Under the pieces are notes generated by a model. It was not told the origin of the DNA. It worked only from the letters and a program-made list of their open reading frames with translations, and made no database searches. DNA of 56,654 bases from a virus. Numbering within the stretch: position 1 is the first letter of the stretch; every line of letters starts with the position of its first letter. The stretch is taken from IMG/VR virus record IMGVR_UViG_3300013233_000046, positions 1 through 56,654 of that record. One strand, 5' to 3'. This document shows, in pieces, positions 28,301-36,974 of the stretch. The position numbers were made by a program, and so were the translations under genes.

Positions 28301-31300
28301 GCTGGTCTGGATGGTGTGGACTCTATGGTTTTCCATGTACCGTTATTTTTTGTTGAATTTTTAATATAAAATGTCACAATTGATGGGCATGAAGAAACTG
28401 CGATGCAAGGATCAAATATGGTTCTGTGATCACCTGCTAATAAGAACGAATCAGTTGCAGAATCAGCTTCCAATATAGTGATTGCACCACCACCAGCGGA
28501 CTTTTTATAATTCCATGTAAATGGATCTATTGCATCAAACAGCGTGTTTTTCAATGGGTCTTCAATTTCACTCTGTGAAATGAAATCTAAAAACGATTCA
28601 TTGAGATATTTTAGATATCGCACAGGTCTATTTTCAGCTGTTTCTACAAAATTATAATTTAACGAACGTGGTGTTGGGGAATTATCATACAATCTATTTT
28701 CAAGATTAAATATTATGTCACCCAATAGGATATCGAAATCAATAACTTGCCACGCTGATACAGTTGCAGTGGTGGTGTCCAATGGATCCGTACCATTGTG
28801 TAGTTTTCCATCACCTTGTACAAGTCCATCTACGATGTCCCATGTTACATTACCACTACTATCTGTTGATTTTATTCGCAAAACTTCTAAGCTAGGCGTT
28901 AAATCCATCCATAATGTTCCGTCTGTATAGTCTGTTATTGGTTGTGTAATACCCGATGCAACTACTACATAACGATATAAAATGTTTTGTGTGGTTGTAT
29001 GGTACCAATAAACACCTTCACGGCCAGTTATATTAGAAAAGGCATTTGTGAATTCTGTTATTGTATTTGCTGGTGAAGAAGTAGATTGGTATCCCAGCGT
29101 TCCATTAGTTGCACGTGGGTCATCTTGCGCAATCAATACTTTAGATATAATATCTCCAGTAGCTTGTGTAATAGAATATGAATTTCTATGTCCATCGTGA
29201 TGTACTACCTCATTCAAACCTATAGTATTATCTATCAACCTCTCTGGTAATATTTTATTGACTAATTTCAAATATGGTAATGTAGCTATCCAATTTCTAA
29301 CACCAAGGTCATTTATCCCATCTACGTCAGTAAAAGTAGTAGTATCGCCATATACAAAAGCAGCATTATCATTTTGTTCATATATTTTGATTATTTTATC
29401 GGCAGTAAGGTCAGCAATATTTAATATGTTGTCAACACTCATATCCGATAATACATCTACGGCATTCTTTCTATATAATTCTTTAATTATGTTCAACAAG
29501 GATTCATATTGATCGTGTGCAAATTCAATTAATGATCGTGGTGTTACATTATCAACGAACACAGATGATACAAAAATATCAAAACCATTATTAAATTCTT
29601 TAATTGTTCCACCAAGAGCAAGATTTGTATCATTTATTGGTGTAAGATTATATAATCCAGTTTTTGAACCTGTGAAGCCCGGAAGATTTGGCTGTGAATC
29701 TATTATGGTTGTAAAATGTGTTAATAATTCACGTGACGTAAGATATTTTTTATTTTCATGTAAGTTATTAAAGTATAATGGATCTGGTATTTCCCAGTCT
29801 CCTACCCACGATCCATTTTCAGATAGTGGATTCGCTTGACTCTGGAACCATTCTTCTGTTGCTTGTATTGTTGCTTCTGGTACAGTTACAGATGGATTGG
29901 CTGCTATTATTTCCGCAATGCGAGGGACAATAAACTCATCTCTTTCCGTATTATAATCTTCTTGTGTTCTACGTATCCAATCCACTTCACTTGGAATATA
30001 AAGATCGTCATTTGTTCCTGCTTTCCATATTGTTTGTAAGTTAACATCTGTCACAGATTTATCTACGTTTGTTATCTCAATCCATGATGGACCCACAAGG
30101 AATCGCTTGAACAATTTATCAGAAGTTGTATTATACCAATATAACCCATCTATATTTCTAAGTCTAAGTTCTGGTTCCACGTCACTAATTACCGCTTTAC
30201 GATAATGTTCAGACATCATCGTTTTATCATTCCATCTTATATTATCCCAGAATTTTAATTCATTTGTTTCATTATTATACCAATAATCACCTTGTTTGTT
30301 GGCATAGTCGCGGTATGCAAATAATTCACCATTGTCTTTTTCCAACAAGAATTGATCAAATCCATATATATCATTTACTTCATCATGAACTATGCGTAAC
30401 CTTGTTGCTATATTAATGGTTTCTGCTGAATCTGTTTTATAGCCGAATATAGCATTGGCTTTAAATGTGGGTTTCCCCTCAACACTAAATATATCAAATA
30501 TAGGATATTGGTTTACTTCCGTTTTTACTTGCTCTACAATTCTATATTTGATGTTGCTTACTGCTTTGTTTCCACTAACATTAAACGCATCATTATCTGC
30601 TATTGTTCTTACTTTTCGTATGCCATTTCCTATTTCATCAACAGACGATTCACCCACAATAACATTAACTCCAATATTATCAGTTATTGGATTAAAGAAA
30701 TGAATTCCAGATACGTATATTGTTACATTTTTAGAATTTACAAAATCTGCATCTGGTACAGGATTCGTAACATTTGATATATTTCCGTCAATAGCAACTG
30801 ACGCAATAATTGGGGTTGTTACTTTAATTCTGTTGTTGTTACTAAAGGAATCAACAACATAAGTGGTTGGTGTTATACCTGAAATATCTGCCACCAATAT
30901 AGTATCACCAGTATTGAAATATGACGATAAATCACGGCCCAACAAAACAGGATCGTTTCCAGCTATAATAAATTCATTACCAACATAATCAATATTTACT
31001 ATGTCAAAAACAGCTTCACCAATTTCACGATATGTACCAAATTCCCTTACTGGTGATAAACCAGCAATATCAGAAAGATATACCCTAATATCATCATGAC
31101 CAAACAATGCCATTCTTGATAAAGATCGTGTTGAATTGGATGGTACTGTAGTAGATAATACAAAGTCTTGTACTGACGTAGTAGTAGTTATAAATCGTTC
31201 AGCGTACAATGATGTTGTATAATCATAATTTACATCAGTGATAAAAGTTGCATTTTCATCTATTTCAATAAATCCATTTATTGATTGGTGTGGTGAAGGT

Positions 31301-33282
31301 AAACTATCATTTAATCCAGATAGCATCCAATGGGAACCATAATCTTGCCATTCATCTCCATTAATCGTATTAATTGGTGTAATAGTAACAGTATTTGGTA
31401 TTCCAGCGGAAAGATTTCCTGTTGAAGTTGGACGTGAAGTAAACGTAACATATGTTCTATATGGAAATCCAGTCGGCGATGCTTTGTACTCAGAGTAATC
31501 TACAAAATACGCTTGTTTTGTAGTTGTTGTGACAAATACACCCTTACCTTCCGCAAAGTAATCTGTCATATCACCATATCTATCATCAAATATGATAGTG
31601 GTGTTAGTTAATACAGCATCCTCATTTTCCCACCATATTAATGGTTCGAGTTCTATTCTTGGTGGTTCGGATGTTGTTGCTTTGAATGTTTTATCTGCTT
31701 CTGTACGATATGACCAATTGTAACTCGTATATGTCCATTCATTTAATTCTAAATCCCAATCATATTCTATAATTGGTTGTGCTGCCCTCAACGAATTGGT
31801 AAAGTTTACAACATCGTTTTTATGCAGCCATTTATTTTCTGACATCCACTGTTCGAGAGCATCTACCCTTGGACGTGTATCACATTCCGCGTTGAAATCC
31901 CAAAACGTAGTACCATCAACCCTATCAAGGATTAGACTAAAATTATTCCATATAGCAACCCAACCAGAAATAGAGCTGTACTGATATAAAATATTATTTA
32001 GTGTGTCATACCAAAGTTCTTCATGAACGCCAACTCCCGTTGGTGGTGTTGGATGACTTATTCTATCTATAAGATTGGTGTAATCTGATATACCATCTGG
32101 AGGTGAACCACCAGCAGCATCTTCATCATCCCCCCACAAAAATGGTACTGCTGGATTATCATCCCACAGTGCGGTGTCCCATCCACCAGTTTCTCCACAT
32201 TGACATGCTTTATCAGCTTCAAACAACGACAATTGTTCTTCTAATGATAACTCACCACCAGAAGTATTATCTGTAGAAACTTGCTCTATGGTAACAGTTG
32301 TTTCTTTTTTAATTGGATCGTATGATGAACTAATTGTTTTTAAGAATGAATTATTTAGTTCTACATTAGGTGAATTTCTCAAAAAGAATACAAATCCTTC
32401 TATGAATAATGTAGTATAATCGCCAGAGGTAACCGTACTATTGGGAAGAATTACAATCTTATCAAATCTACGCAACGCAACCCGGGCATTTGCCACCGGA
32501 GTTCCAGCTACTATAGGCAAATTCGCAGATAAATTTGTAGAATTTGTAGATCCGTCGTATGCAGGAATACTATTTATTTGATATGTTTGATCATTGCTTG
32601 TAGAATCTTTAACATCTACAAAATCACCAAATTTTATATCTTCTGTGGCATCGCCTTGAATAGTTATAGTTGGTGGTGATGCAGTAAAATTTGTTATTGA
32701 ATATGTTGGTAATGACGAGGTACCATCTATTTCTAATATATCAGATATTGGAAATGTTGAACCAAATTGTTGTATTACACCTTCCCAGAAGTTTAAACGG
32801 GCTGTTGCCGTAGAACAAGTATTTCTAACAGTTATATATTGTGGAAGTGTGTTATTATCATCAACCCAATAATAATCGCGGTAATTTACTATCTTGTTGA
32901 TATCAATAGGTGGAACCCAATTAAATTTTTGTGTTTTTCCCCATTCAGCAAAATCGCTCATATCTACACCAAGTCTTTTTAATTCACCTTGTATGTCTTT
33001 CCACGATGCCATGTGTTCTATGGAACCAATTTTATTATATGGTATTGGCTGTAGTTGAAATGCCTGTCTATGAACAGTACTTTCGTTAATCCGCCTAGAT
33101 TGGAGAGCAGATGGATTACCACGACCAATATAACCAGAAACTTTTTCAATTTCTTGTTTGGTCATGTAACGATTAAATATGTTATTAAATATACTTAAAT
33201 TTGCATCAGAACGAAGTGGTTCTGGTAGTAAATCCACCAAATCCATTCTTGGTTTAGTATAATCTGTTTTATTTTCTGCCAC
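22399..33282 (-). CDS. giant baseplate/tail structural protein (3,627 residues)
   Basis: A single open frame of 10.9 kb, roughly 400 kDa. The N-terminus (DLVDLLPEPLRSD, then GYIGRGNPSAL and YYWVDD near 133-141) looks like a baseplate-anchoring domain. The body holds repeats: an Ig-like module with NNGTY/GNDGTYTIS cores and T-x-I-x-V strands (shared with the 717-residue protein), WY-x-x-T-x-N-x-L-x-x-Y hairpins (YWYNNETNELKFW, YWYNTTSDKLFKRF, YWYHTTTQNILYRY) and a YFVI...DTF-x-LA motif pair. It follows gp6, where T4 carries gp7 and gp8, so it may replace several wedge proteins. No enzyme motif was seen. A late box and ATAGGAGAA-type site (TTGGAGAAATA before the ATG) are present. Start and stop are clear; function is inferred from context. 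Confidence 0.75.
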   Translation of the reverse strand: MAENKTDYTKPRMDLVDLLPEPLRSDANLSIFNNIFNRYMTKQEIEKVSGYIGRGNPSALQSRRINESTVHRQAFQLQPIPYNKIGSIEHMASWKDIQGELKRLGVDMSDFAEWGKTQKFNWVPPIDINKIVNYRDYYWVDDNNTLPQYITVRNTCSTATARLNFWEGVIQQFGSTFPISDILEIDGTSSLPTYSITNFTASPPTITIQGDATEDIKFGDFVDVKDSTSNDQTYQINSIPAYDGSTNSTNLSANLPIVAGTPVANARVALRRFDKIVILPNSTVTSGDYTTLFIEGFVFFLRNSPNVELNNSFLKTISSSYDPIKKETTVTIEQVSTDNTSGGELSLEEQLSLFEADKACQCGETGGWDTALWDDNPAVPFLWGDDEDAAGGSPPDGISDYTNLIDRISHPTPPTGVGVHEELWYDTLNNILYQYSSISGWVAIWNNFSLILDRVDGTTFWDFNAECDTRPRVDALEQWMSENKWLHKNDVVNFTNSLRAAQPIIEYDWDLELNEWTYTSYNWSYRTEADKTFKATTSEPPRIELEPLIWWENEDAVLTNTTIIFDDRYGDMTDYFAEGKGVFVTTTTKQAYFVDYSEYKASPTGFPYRTYVTFTSRPTSTGNLSAGIPNTVTITPINTINGDEWQDYGSHWMLSGLNDSLPSPHQSINGFIEIDENATFITDVNYDYTTSLYAERFITTTTSVQDFVLSTTVPSNSTRSLSRMALFGHDDIRVYLSDIAGLSPVREFGTYREIGEAVFDIVNIDYVGNEFIIAGNDPVLLGRDLSSYFNTGDTILVADISGITPTTYVVDSFSNNNRIKVTTPIIASVAIDGNISNVTNPVPDADFVNSKNVTIYVSGIHFFNPITDNIGVNVIVGESSVDEIGNGIRKVRTIADNDAFNVSGNKAVSNIKYRIVEQVKTEVNQYPIFDIFSVEGKPTFKANAIFGYKTDSAETINIATRLRIVHDEVNDIYGFDQFLLEKDNGELFAYRDYANKQGDYWYNNETNELKFWDNIRWNDKTMMSEHYRKAVISDVEPELRLRNIDGLYWYNTTSDKLFKRFLVGPSWIEITNVDKSVTDVNLQTIWKAGTNDDLYIPSEVDWIRRTQEDYNTERDEFIVPRIAEIIAANPSVTVPEATIQATEEWFQSQANPLSENGSWVGDWEIPDPLYFNNLHENKKYLTSRELLTHFTTIIDSQPNLPGFTGSKTGLYNLTPINDTNLALGGTIKEFNNGFDIFVSSVFVDNVTPRSLIEFAHDQYESLLNIIKELYRKNAVDVLSDMSVDNILNIADLTADKIIKIYEQNDNAAFVYGDTTTFTDVDGINDLGVRNWIATLPYLKLVNKILPERLIDNTIGLNEVVHHDGHRNSYSITQATGDIISKVLIAQDDPRATNGTLGYQSTSSPANTITEFTNAFSNITGREGVYWYHTTTQNILYRYVVVASGITQPITDYTDGTLWMDLTPSLEVLRIKSTDSSGNVTWDIVDGLVQGDGKLHNGTDPLDTTTATVSAWQVIDFDILLGDIIFNLENRLYDNSPTPRSLNYNFVETAENRPVRYLKYLNESFLDFISQSEIEDPLKNTLFDAIDPFTWNYKKSAGGGAITILEADSATDSFLLAGDHRTIFDPCIAVSSCPSIVTFYIKNSTKNNGTWKTIESTPSRPATSYDGTTTRIFVDSPVEDDLHGSIHFQKLPSPQTDALPNNLNDGSESGGDWRGIYKKFYGTPFPHLEPWVLQGYTSRPTWWDSEYKNNDEQRWGKRKWKYKHGFQIMEADNVNDFFSISGDFNDILISNTQVVVDNSLVHQGTYGIKPLDTLVSIIPATAGAAGFVVDNTSGFAGTTYTIGMRLSIATGSTIKQTYIVKNVNLIANIATIIVEEEILVGDLTSTTDFINGALYTPATNRTSIYIDTPTISSNVIEGRIAISVISVGYGMWENIRTGKIPVGATYPNEVVAITGIPTTDRNIYGLSTPDLPSFSYFSVNIDNLSVSSDGGTTSYGPDEILPPFWDHTVPFTTTPSPLDRLIRTIFFDFSTEIISPNADYLFGDSGNIEWEWRESSQFLYDQLVVAYRLDPINFIYKSFGFNFTNIGGLLVDRDNKNTASHTRTNFHGDIINGKQYKSDGLNQWYVNFNRFEGYDANFSDFQSLWTLWTAPLTYQFSSYIDTPSFNIAHRFIDITDFDAVVTSKRSPGVEDFWLDAFDIQILDVPFDISRYDNQLDWRFEIKTNITQSRDIAYYDVHNYQFYADPTTNECKLYTWDVLDLDTLDNTFTIYGNQSSIFVNSRLLEVSGSSGNDGTYTISSSAFNGATNTTIIEVEDAIFSPFKDGTITLSYRSLPWETGFGVYLTTSELLPIPLVGDTVNGITKFFVIKTSDNTFKLAETQTDAFAGNEFDITTQGVGDHFVGEVLNTFNVEESGDINWRQYALDKNNILTWFTPTQVQGMQPWIDIVRGYDAYIKDVGWIINEDRTLRDPDTGIAITWQIEIERFIKYAYSTRTRRNSINDRYAVTVDATSNEFTFVEDNNVFITGDQIIVLTSNSIYPSPLARNIRYFVIRDTLDTFRLAASRVDALNGDAIDILPTAGVGNISILTPTEGQHLIPSFEMNPFRNAVWFNQPSGIVSDVIAGPVADIRTTQLIFDQNGNNVNLDQLLVYRADKQTKFIIKDAINTDPEITFTDINYNLLHLGGMHIFVDEYEHVLKFNDYSAGGNLLYDPFIGLNVTKYEMLFNRNPDFTGRPNIGGYYLETFFNQGANIKENFEAGVENLRKAYDTYDNLETNIITKNSRDSLGYNGATEYLSNLNMTEKSQFIFWRGQIQSKGSVNAVNAYINSRRFIDAKIDEFWAIKVAEFGSVEEKEYPEMFTTTVDARSNEFKIEFINNDDLGLNVDDDFIPIRMSDEDRWYNQPDQLEVLRNNGKVMYFDMKIVNSILGTTLTVIDNNTMEYIIHGMDVDAIEMTLDGTELVEGTDFNYINPYVVELTNPSIRPNLSKLIIWGYVANNDAQNPSRLIDRESEVQLSPIEFWDPARGNHYSNAIHNVDLENYNDPAVYDVATTPQTITSTNIWSVDKVGTTWMDTSTMSYIPYNSAKVIEDNFVRFREWGQLHYFASVNVYEWVESDVPPVEWDAIAETEEGDNTIPEIERKSGRAKFTLFEPDPVFPGEWIPLKDKIDVQYAASDGVISTATTRIFIPDLNIIDNTKTLDVYINEVKQPQIPLIGSPGILPNTVTLTVKENDVVKFVQSVPTDINFIAAEITAGNLLQEYEYTTIQKIDRLGVTTNTYYFWVSNKTTKASDKNRTMSPIEAQQQLVNIPNAHMFFQKPTLPKIVVETGNLIERAELNPTVVASPANTYMLDFVIAPDTIVNVDINGADVAQDDLVYVADGTSNLVIINVPILTSSPADEIEIMYVGLYDNSTVLPNRFTQVIIRGLQGLVFDDSRYTIRYTRDFTLRDNLEIENKSIDNMELKNLHEEWKIFRREQSSNVDRWQWDRITESMIGYKLNSPAVRVPSFERELYDEKHGTDTQYGLGTGQAFVNGSLALTSILSYLVDPGVDFTPIDINSFFTLHNFDTTEAIISSMETIYTSFKVTDVNRIYFSVLHDAFTTKSKYHGIFKTSMVSLHGIRPLQTSGVFDD

Positions 33283-33307
33283 TACTTATTTCTCCAATAG
33301 TTCCCAG

Positions 33308-33315
33308 TATTTATG
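33308..33315 (-). promoter_or_regulatory. late promoter box for the giant gene
   Basis: CATAAATA on the minus strand, 26 bases before the ATG at 33282, in the 57-base gap after gp6. Confidence 0.6.
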
Positions 33316-33339
33316 ATGGAAACATTACAGGAAAATAGG

Positions 33340-36300
33340 CTATTGTCTGATGTTTTCTGGTGTAAATGAATCTATTATTTCTATGTTGCTCGTAGTAATA
33401 TCAGTTGCAAATAACTCATTTTCACGTGACTGTACCTGGAACAAATCACCAAATTTGTTTGTATTGAACGTTGGTACCAATACAATAGAATTAATCTCGG
33501 TACTCAAATTGTTGTGGATAGATGCCGATAATTCTGTAAAATAGAAAGTTTCCCCAAAATCCCAAAAATTAATATCAAAGAATGTGCGAATAGTTTCTAC
33601 TATTTTAACCTTTACTTCATTATCGGTAAGATTATTTATGGTGGGTCTAATCACCTTAAACTTAGCCTGTAATTCTGGGATTGATTTGTTACCAAATAAT
33701 ATTTTAATAGAACCAGATTGCAATATGACAGTATCTGATATCATACGACTTTTCAATAATTCATTATATGCAGTACGAAGATCTAATGGCGTTGGTTCTG
33801 ACGGCTTCGTGTCTGTCTTATTTTCAAGCCAACGCTGCAATCCCTGATAATATCCACGCGTAACAATAAAAGTATCTATAATATTTGACGGAGCTGGGTC
33901 TACTAAATGTAGTCTTGGGGTAGTATAGAACCATGCAAAATTTAATGGGAATCTGCCTTGTTCGCGCTTATATAGGTTTGGATCACCAGCTATCCATGTA
34001 TTTTTGTTTATGTTTGTGTCGGGTATTGGTACCCATGGTTCAGTTATAACTGCACGATTAAAATAAACAAATTGTTTGGCGAACACTACCACATCCAACC
34101 CTCCAGGATTAGTATTGAGTGTTATTGATACACGAATACTGCCATCGTCGCCTACATTGGTGATTTCTTGAAAAGTATTTCCTGTTGTTCCAACCGGCCA
34201 TTCTGTGCCATTTACGAGTACTGTCAAACTTTCCTCTGCTGTGTTTTGCATATAATACATATTTGGAATATTGATATAATCAAATACTACCGAAGTTGAA
34301 TTGTGTGCAATAAAAGTTTGAGTCGCTGACAACAAATCTGTCTGGTTTTCCAAATTGGGGGTACCATCATTATCCGTATCTGTGGCAATAACATTTAATT
34401 TATTATCATCGGGTAAGCCAGCATTTGGGAGGTTTTGCTCGACAAGTTCTTGTGCCAATACGTTATAGTTTTGATTCGCAGTAAATATTTTTGTGCCAGA
34501 TCCGTTTGAGTTTGCCGCGAGGATGGTAATGGTATCATCATTTGAGTTTAATGTATTAAAATCAATTGCCGATGCTGTTGTGTTGGTGTTTCTAAATCTA
34601 GTAGTCTGTGATTGTGCAGACATACGTTTAGTTCTCCAGTTAACAATCCACCCAGATAAAACACTCGCACTAAATTGCGCTTCTATACGAATCATGAATA
34701 TATCAGAAAACGAAGGATTGTTTCCCACCGTCCATTCACCACCTGGAGGTGTGAGGGGTGGTGAACCAACTGGGGACGATTCTGCCGTAAAATAAAGATC
34801 CACTGTAGGGCTTGAGCTGCTTGCTGCATTATTAAGTGCAGATGTTATAGCAGCTGTTTCTACTATATTAAATTTGCAGCGTAAAGTTGATATAGGTTTA
34901 TTTGCTCGAAAAAACTCCTCTATCATTATATTATAAAAGTCTGCACTACAAAGCAATGGTTCAACTAGATTAGTTATAACTTCATCTGGATTTAATGCTA
35001 CTGTTGATGTGGCAAGACCACCATTGATTGGGTTGTTTTCAATCCAATATAGTGCTAGGTCTTCTCCAAAAATTTTAACATCTTCATAATATTCTTTGGG
35101 ATCATGCCATGCAATATATTTAGAATCACCAGCAAAAGTTCTATTGACGGAACGCAATTTAAGAATAGATGGGTCTTTTAACATAAACGAATTATAATCA
35201 CGGCCATTTACCATTCTATCTTGTGTGTAATAGACTGAAGGTGCAACCCGGCGAATGTGTTCAATATCTTCTGATTCTGAGCTATTCTGTAAAGAATTAA
35301 TTAATGAAAAAGTAAACGTAAACGTTTTAACAGTATTAGTCAAATCTAAATATGTGAAGGTTGCTATTTTATCAACCACAGAGGATTTTTGTATTGTTAC
35401 ATTACTATTGGCTGATGTTCTAAACCATAAGTCGAACGCGCCAGATGGTATATCAGAAAACTCAGCATCACCAAATATAAGTTTTATTTGATCATTGTCC
35501 AGTGTTTCAATTTCATATTTTTGTCTATTGGAATCTGTATTGAATATAATATTCTGACCGTTTACCAAATCAACATCAAACCATTCACCATATCTTGTGG
35601 CACCATCTGTCAAATGTGGAAGTATTTTTGCAAATGGATCTGTTGTTATTATTTCCCGTGTATTGGGATCAACGTTATTTAACCATACATCAGTTTCATT
35701 GATATTATCAATTTCAATATCAATAGTTTGGTTGGGTGTGACACCATCATAGGTCTGTTCTTTAAATTCCAAAGTGCCTTGTTTTGTAAAACAAAAGAAT
35801 CCAGTAGTATCAGATCCATCACCAAGACCATCCGTACCATACAATAATGTAAATGGGACATCCCTTTCAGGGCGTTTTTCTACTGGCGAATCTTGTGTTA
35901 ATTCTACTGGCACCAATTCCATAGGAAATGATTGTCCAGATGATGTAGATGAATAACTAAATGTGGTAGCACCATTAGATTTTAATGACTTATTATTCCA
36001 TGAATACAATTCAAATAAAACGTCTTCAATTTGGACCCTTTCATTTGGACCAACGCTACCAAATTCCTGTGATAATACACGATTCATTACCAATAAGAAT
36101 TGTTCTTTCCAATCTTGATTATTTAAATCATTCCAAATAATCTTCCTATTTGAAAGATTTCTGCCTTGTGAATCTATGATTTGTTCTGAAGACTGAACAG
36201 ATGTTATTTTTACCAATCCACGGGCGGGAATATTTCGTGATGCCTTATATGATATTAATTTAGCAAGCCTAAGTATTGATTCTTTGCGTTCGGCGGTTGT

Positions 36301-36549
36301 TATGAAATTTTCATGTGCGTTTAAGTCCAAACGATATGCCAACAATTCTCCAACATAGGCAAATATTTCAAGGATAGCTATAAATTCAGACGATTCTATA
36401 TAATCATTAAAGTCTTCAGGAAAATATAATTTGACATAATCCAGAAGACTTTCTTTAATTGTATTAAAATCAAACGAATTAAAATTTACTTGTGTAAAAG
36501 CTTCGTGTACGATTTCCCAAGATTCTGCCCTTGATATTTGATTTGTCAT
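33340..36549 (-). CDS. 6: baseplate wedge protein gp6
   Basis: 1,069 residues from the ATG at 36549. The N-terminal region is diagnostic for gp6/J-type wedge proteins: FDFNTIKESLLDYVKLYFPEDF, then DYIESSEFIAILEIFAYVGELLAYRLDLNAHENFI with TAERKESILRLAKLISY. In T4, gp6 dimers form the ring that holds the baseplate together and drive the sheath contraction signal. T4 gp6 is 660 residues, so this one is longer; extra beta-rich sequence lies between about 560 and 860. A TTG at 36561 would add four residues, but GAGG correctly spaced before the ATG favours 36549. The start sits one base after the gp25 stop, indicating coupling. Confidence 0.93.
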   Translation of the reverse strand: MTNQISRAESWEIVHEAFTQVNFNSFDFNTIKESLLDYVKLYFPEDFNDYIESSEFIAILEIFAYVGELLAYRLDLNAHENFITTAERKESILRLAKLISYKASRNIPARGLVKITSVQSSEQIIDSQGRNLSNRKIIWNDLNNQDWKEQFLLVMNRVLSQEFGSVGPNERVQIEDVLFELYSWNNKSLKSNGATTFSYSSTSSGQSFPMELVPVELTQDSPVEKRPERDVPFTLLYGTDGLGDGSDTTGFFCFTKQGTLEFKEQTYDGVTPNQTIDIEIDNINETDVWLNNVDPNTREIITTDPFAKILPHLTDGATRYGEWFDVDLVNGQNIIFNTDSNRQKYEIETLDNDQIKLIFGDAEFSDIPSGAFDLWFRTSANSNVTIQKSSVVDKIATFTYLDLTNTVKTFTFTFSLINSLQNSSESEDIEHIRRVAPSVYYTQDRMVNGRDYNSFMLKDPSILKLRSVNRTFAGDSKYIAWHDPKEYYEDVKIFGEDLALYWIENNPINGGLATSTVALNPDEVITNLVEPLLCSADFYNIMIEEFFRANKPISTLRCKFNIVETAAITSALNNAASSSSPTVDLYFTAESSPVGSPPLTPPGGEWTVGNNPSFSDIFMIRIEAQFSASVLSGWIVNWRTKRMSAQSQTTRFRNTNTTASAIDFNTLNSNDDTITILAANSNGSGTKIFTANQNYNVLAQELVEQNLPNAGLPDDNKLNVIATDTDNDGTPNLENQTDLLSATQTFIAHNSTSVVFDYINIPNMYYMQNTAEESLTVLVNGTEWPVGTTGNTFQEITNVGDDGSIRVSITLNTNPGGLDVVVFAKQFVYFNRAVITEPWVPIPDTNINKNTWIAGDPNLYKREQGRFPLNFAWFYTTPRLHLVDPAPSNIIDTFIVTRGYYQGLQRWLENKTDTKPSEPTPLDLRTAYNELLKSRMISDTVILQSGSIKILFGNKSIPELQAKFKVIRPTINNLTDNEVKVKIVETIRTFFDINFWDFGETFYFTELSASIHNNLSTEINSIVLVPTFNTNKFGDLFQVQSRENELFATDITTSNIEIIDSFTPENIRQ

Positions 36550-36550
36550 A

Positions 36551-36928
36551 TTAATCCTCAAATTGGATGTTTAAATTAAAATCATCCACTGTGTCCAATT
36601 CAACATAAAGCAATCTTGCAAGAACAAAAATAGAATTTCTATCATAGTCAGGAGTTACTGTTAGTTGTAGTATTTCAACCCGTGGGTCATAGTCAAATAC
36701 GCCTTTTATTGAATCGCGCACTTCGTCAATAGTATCCGCATCAATCGGCTCAAATACTATTTCTGGTATAATAGTACCAAATGTTGGCATCATTATACGT
36801 GTGCCACGTTGTGTGTATATGTGATTCAATAAATCCATCTTCACCAATTCCACATCACGCAGGGATAAAGATTTTGAATTTTGAAACTCAAATGTTGAAT
36901 ATCCTTTATAAATGTTTGTGCGTGGCAT
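36551..36928 (-). CDS. 25: baseplate wedge protein gp25
   Basis: 125 residues, close to T4 gp25 (132). Family pattern (GPW/gp25): KSLSLRDVELVKMDLLNHIYTQRGTRIMMPTFGT (19-52), with the conserved R-G-x-R...P-x-F-G, then the DPRVEILQLTV strand. It joins the inner baseplate to the first sheath ring and is conserved in contractile tails and T6SS (TssE). Encoded immediately before gp6, as is common. Preceded by GATAAATA (36950-36957). Confidence 0.93.
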   Translation of the reverse strand: MPRTNIYKGYSTFEFQNSKSLSLRDVELVKMDLLNHIYTQRGTRIMMPTFGTIIPEIVFEPIDADTIDEVRDSIKGVFDYDPRVEILQLTVTPDYDRNSIFVLARLLYVELDTVDDFNLNIQFED

Positions 36929-36949
36929 ACTATTTCCCTTATTATATGA

Positions 36950-36957
36950 TATTTATC
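36950..36957 (-). promoter_or_regulatory. possible late promoter box for gp25-gp6
   Basis: GATAAATA on the minus strand, 22 bases before the gp25 start. Confidence 0.5.
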
Positions 36958-36974
36958 CTATATGTAATATGGAT

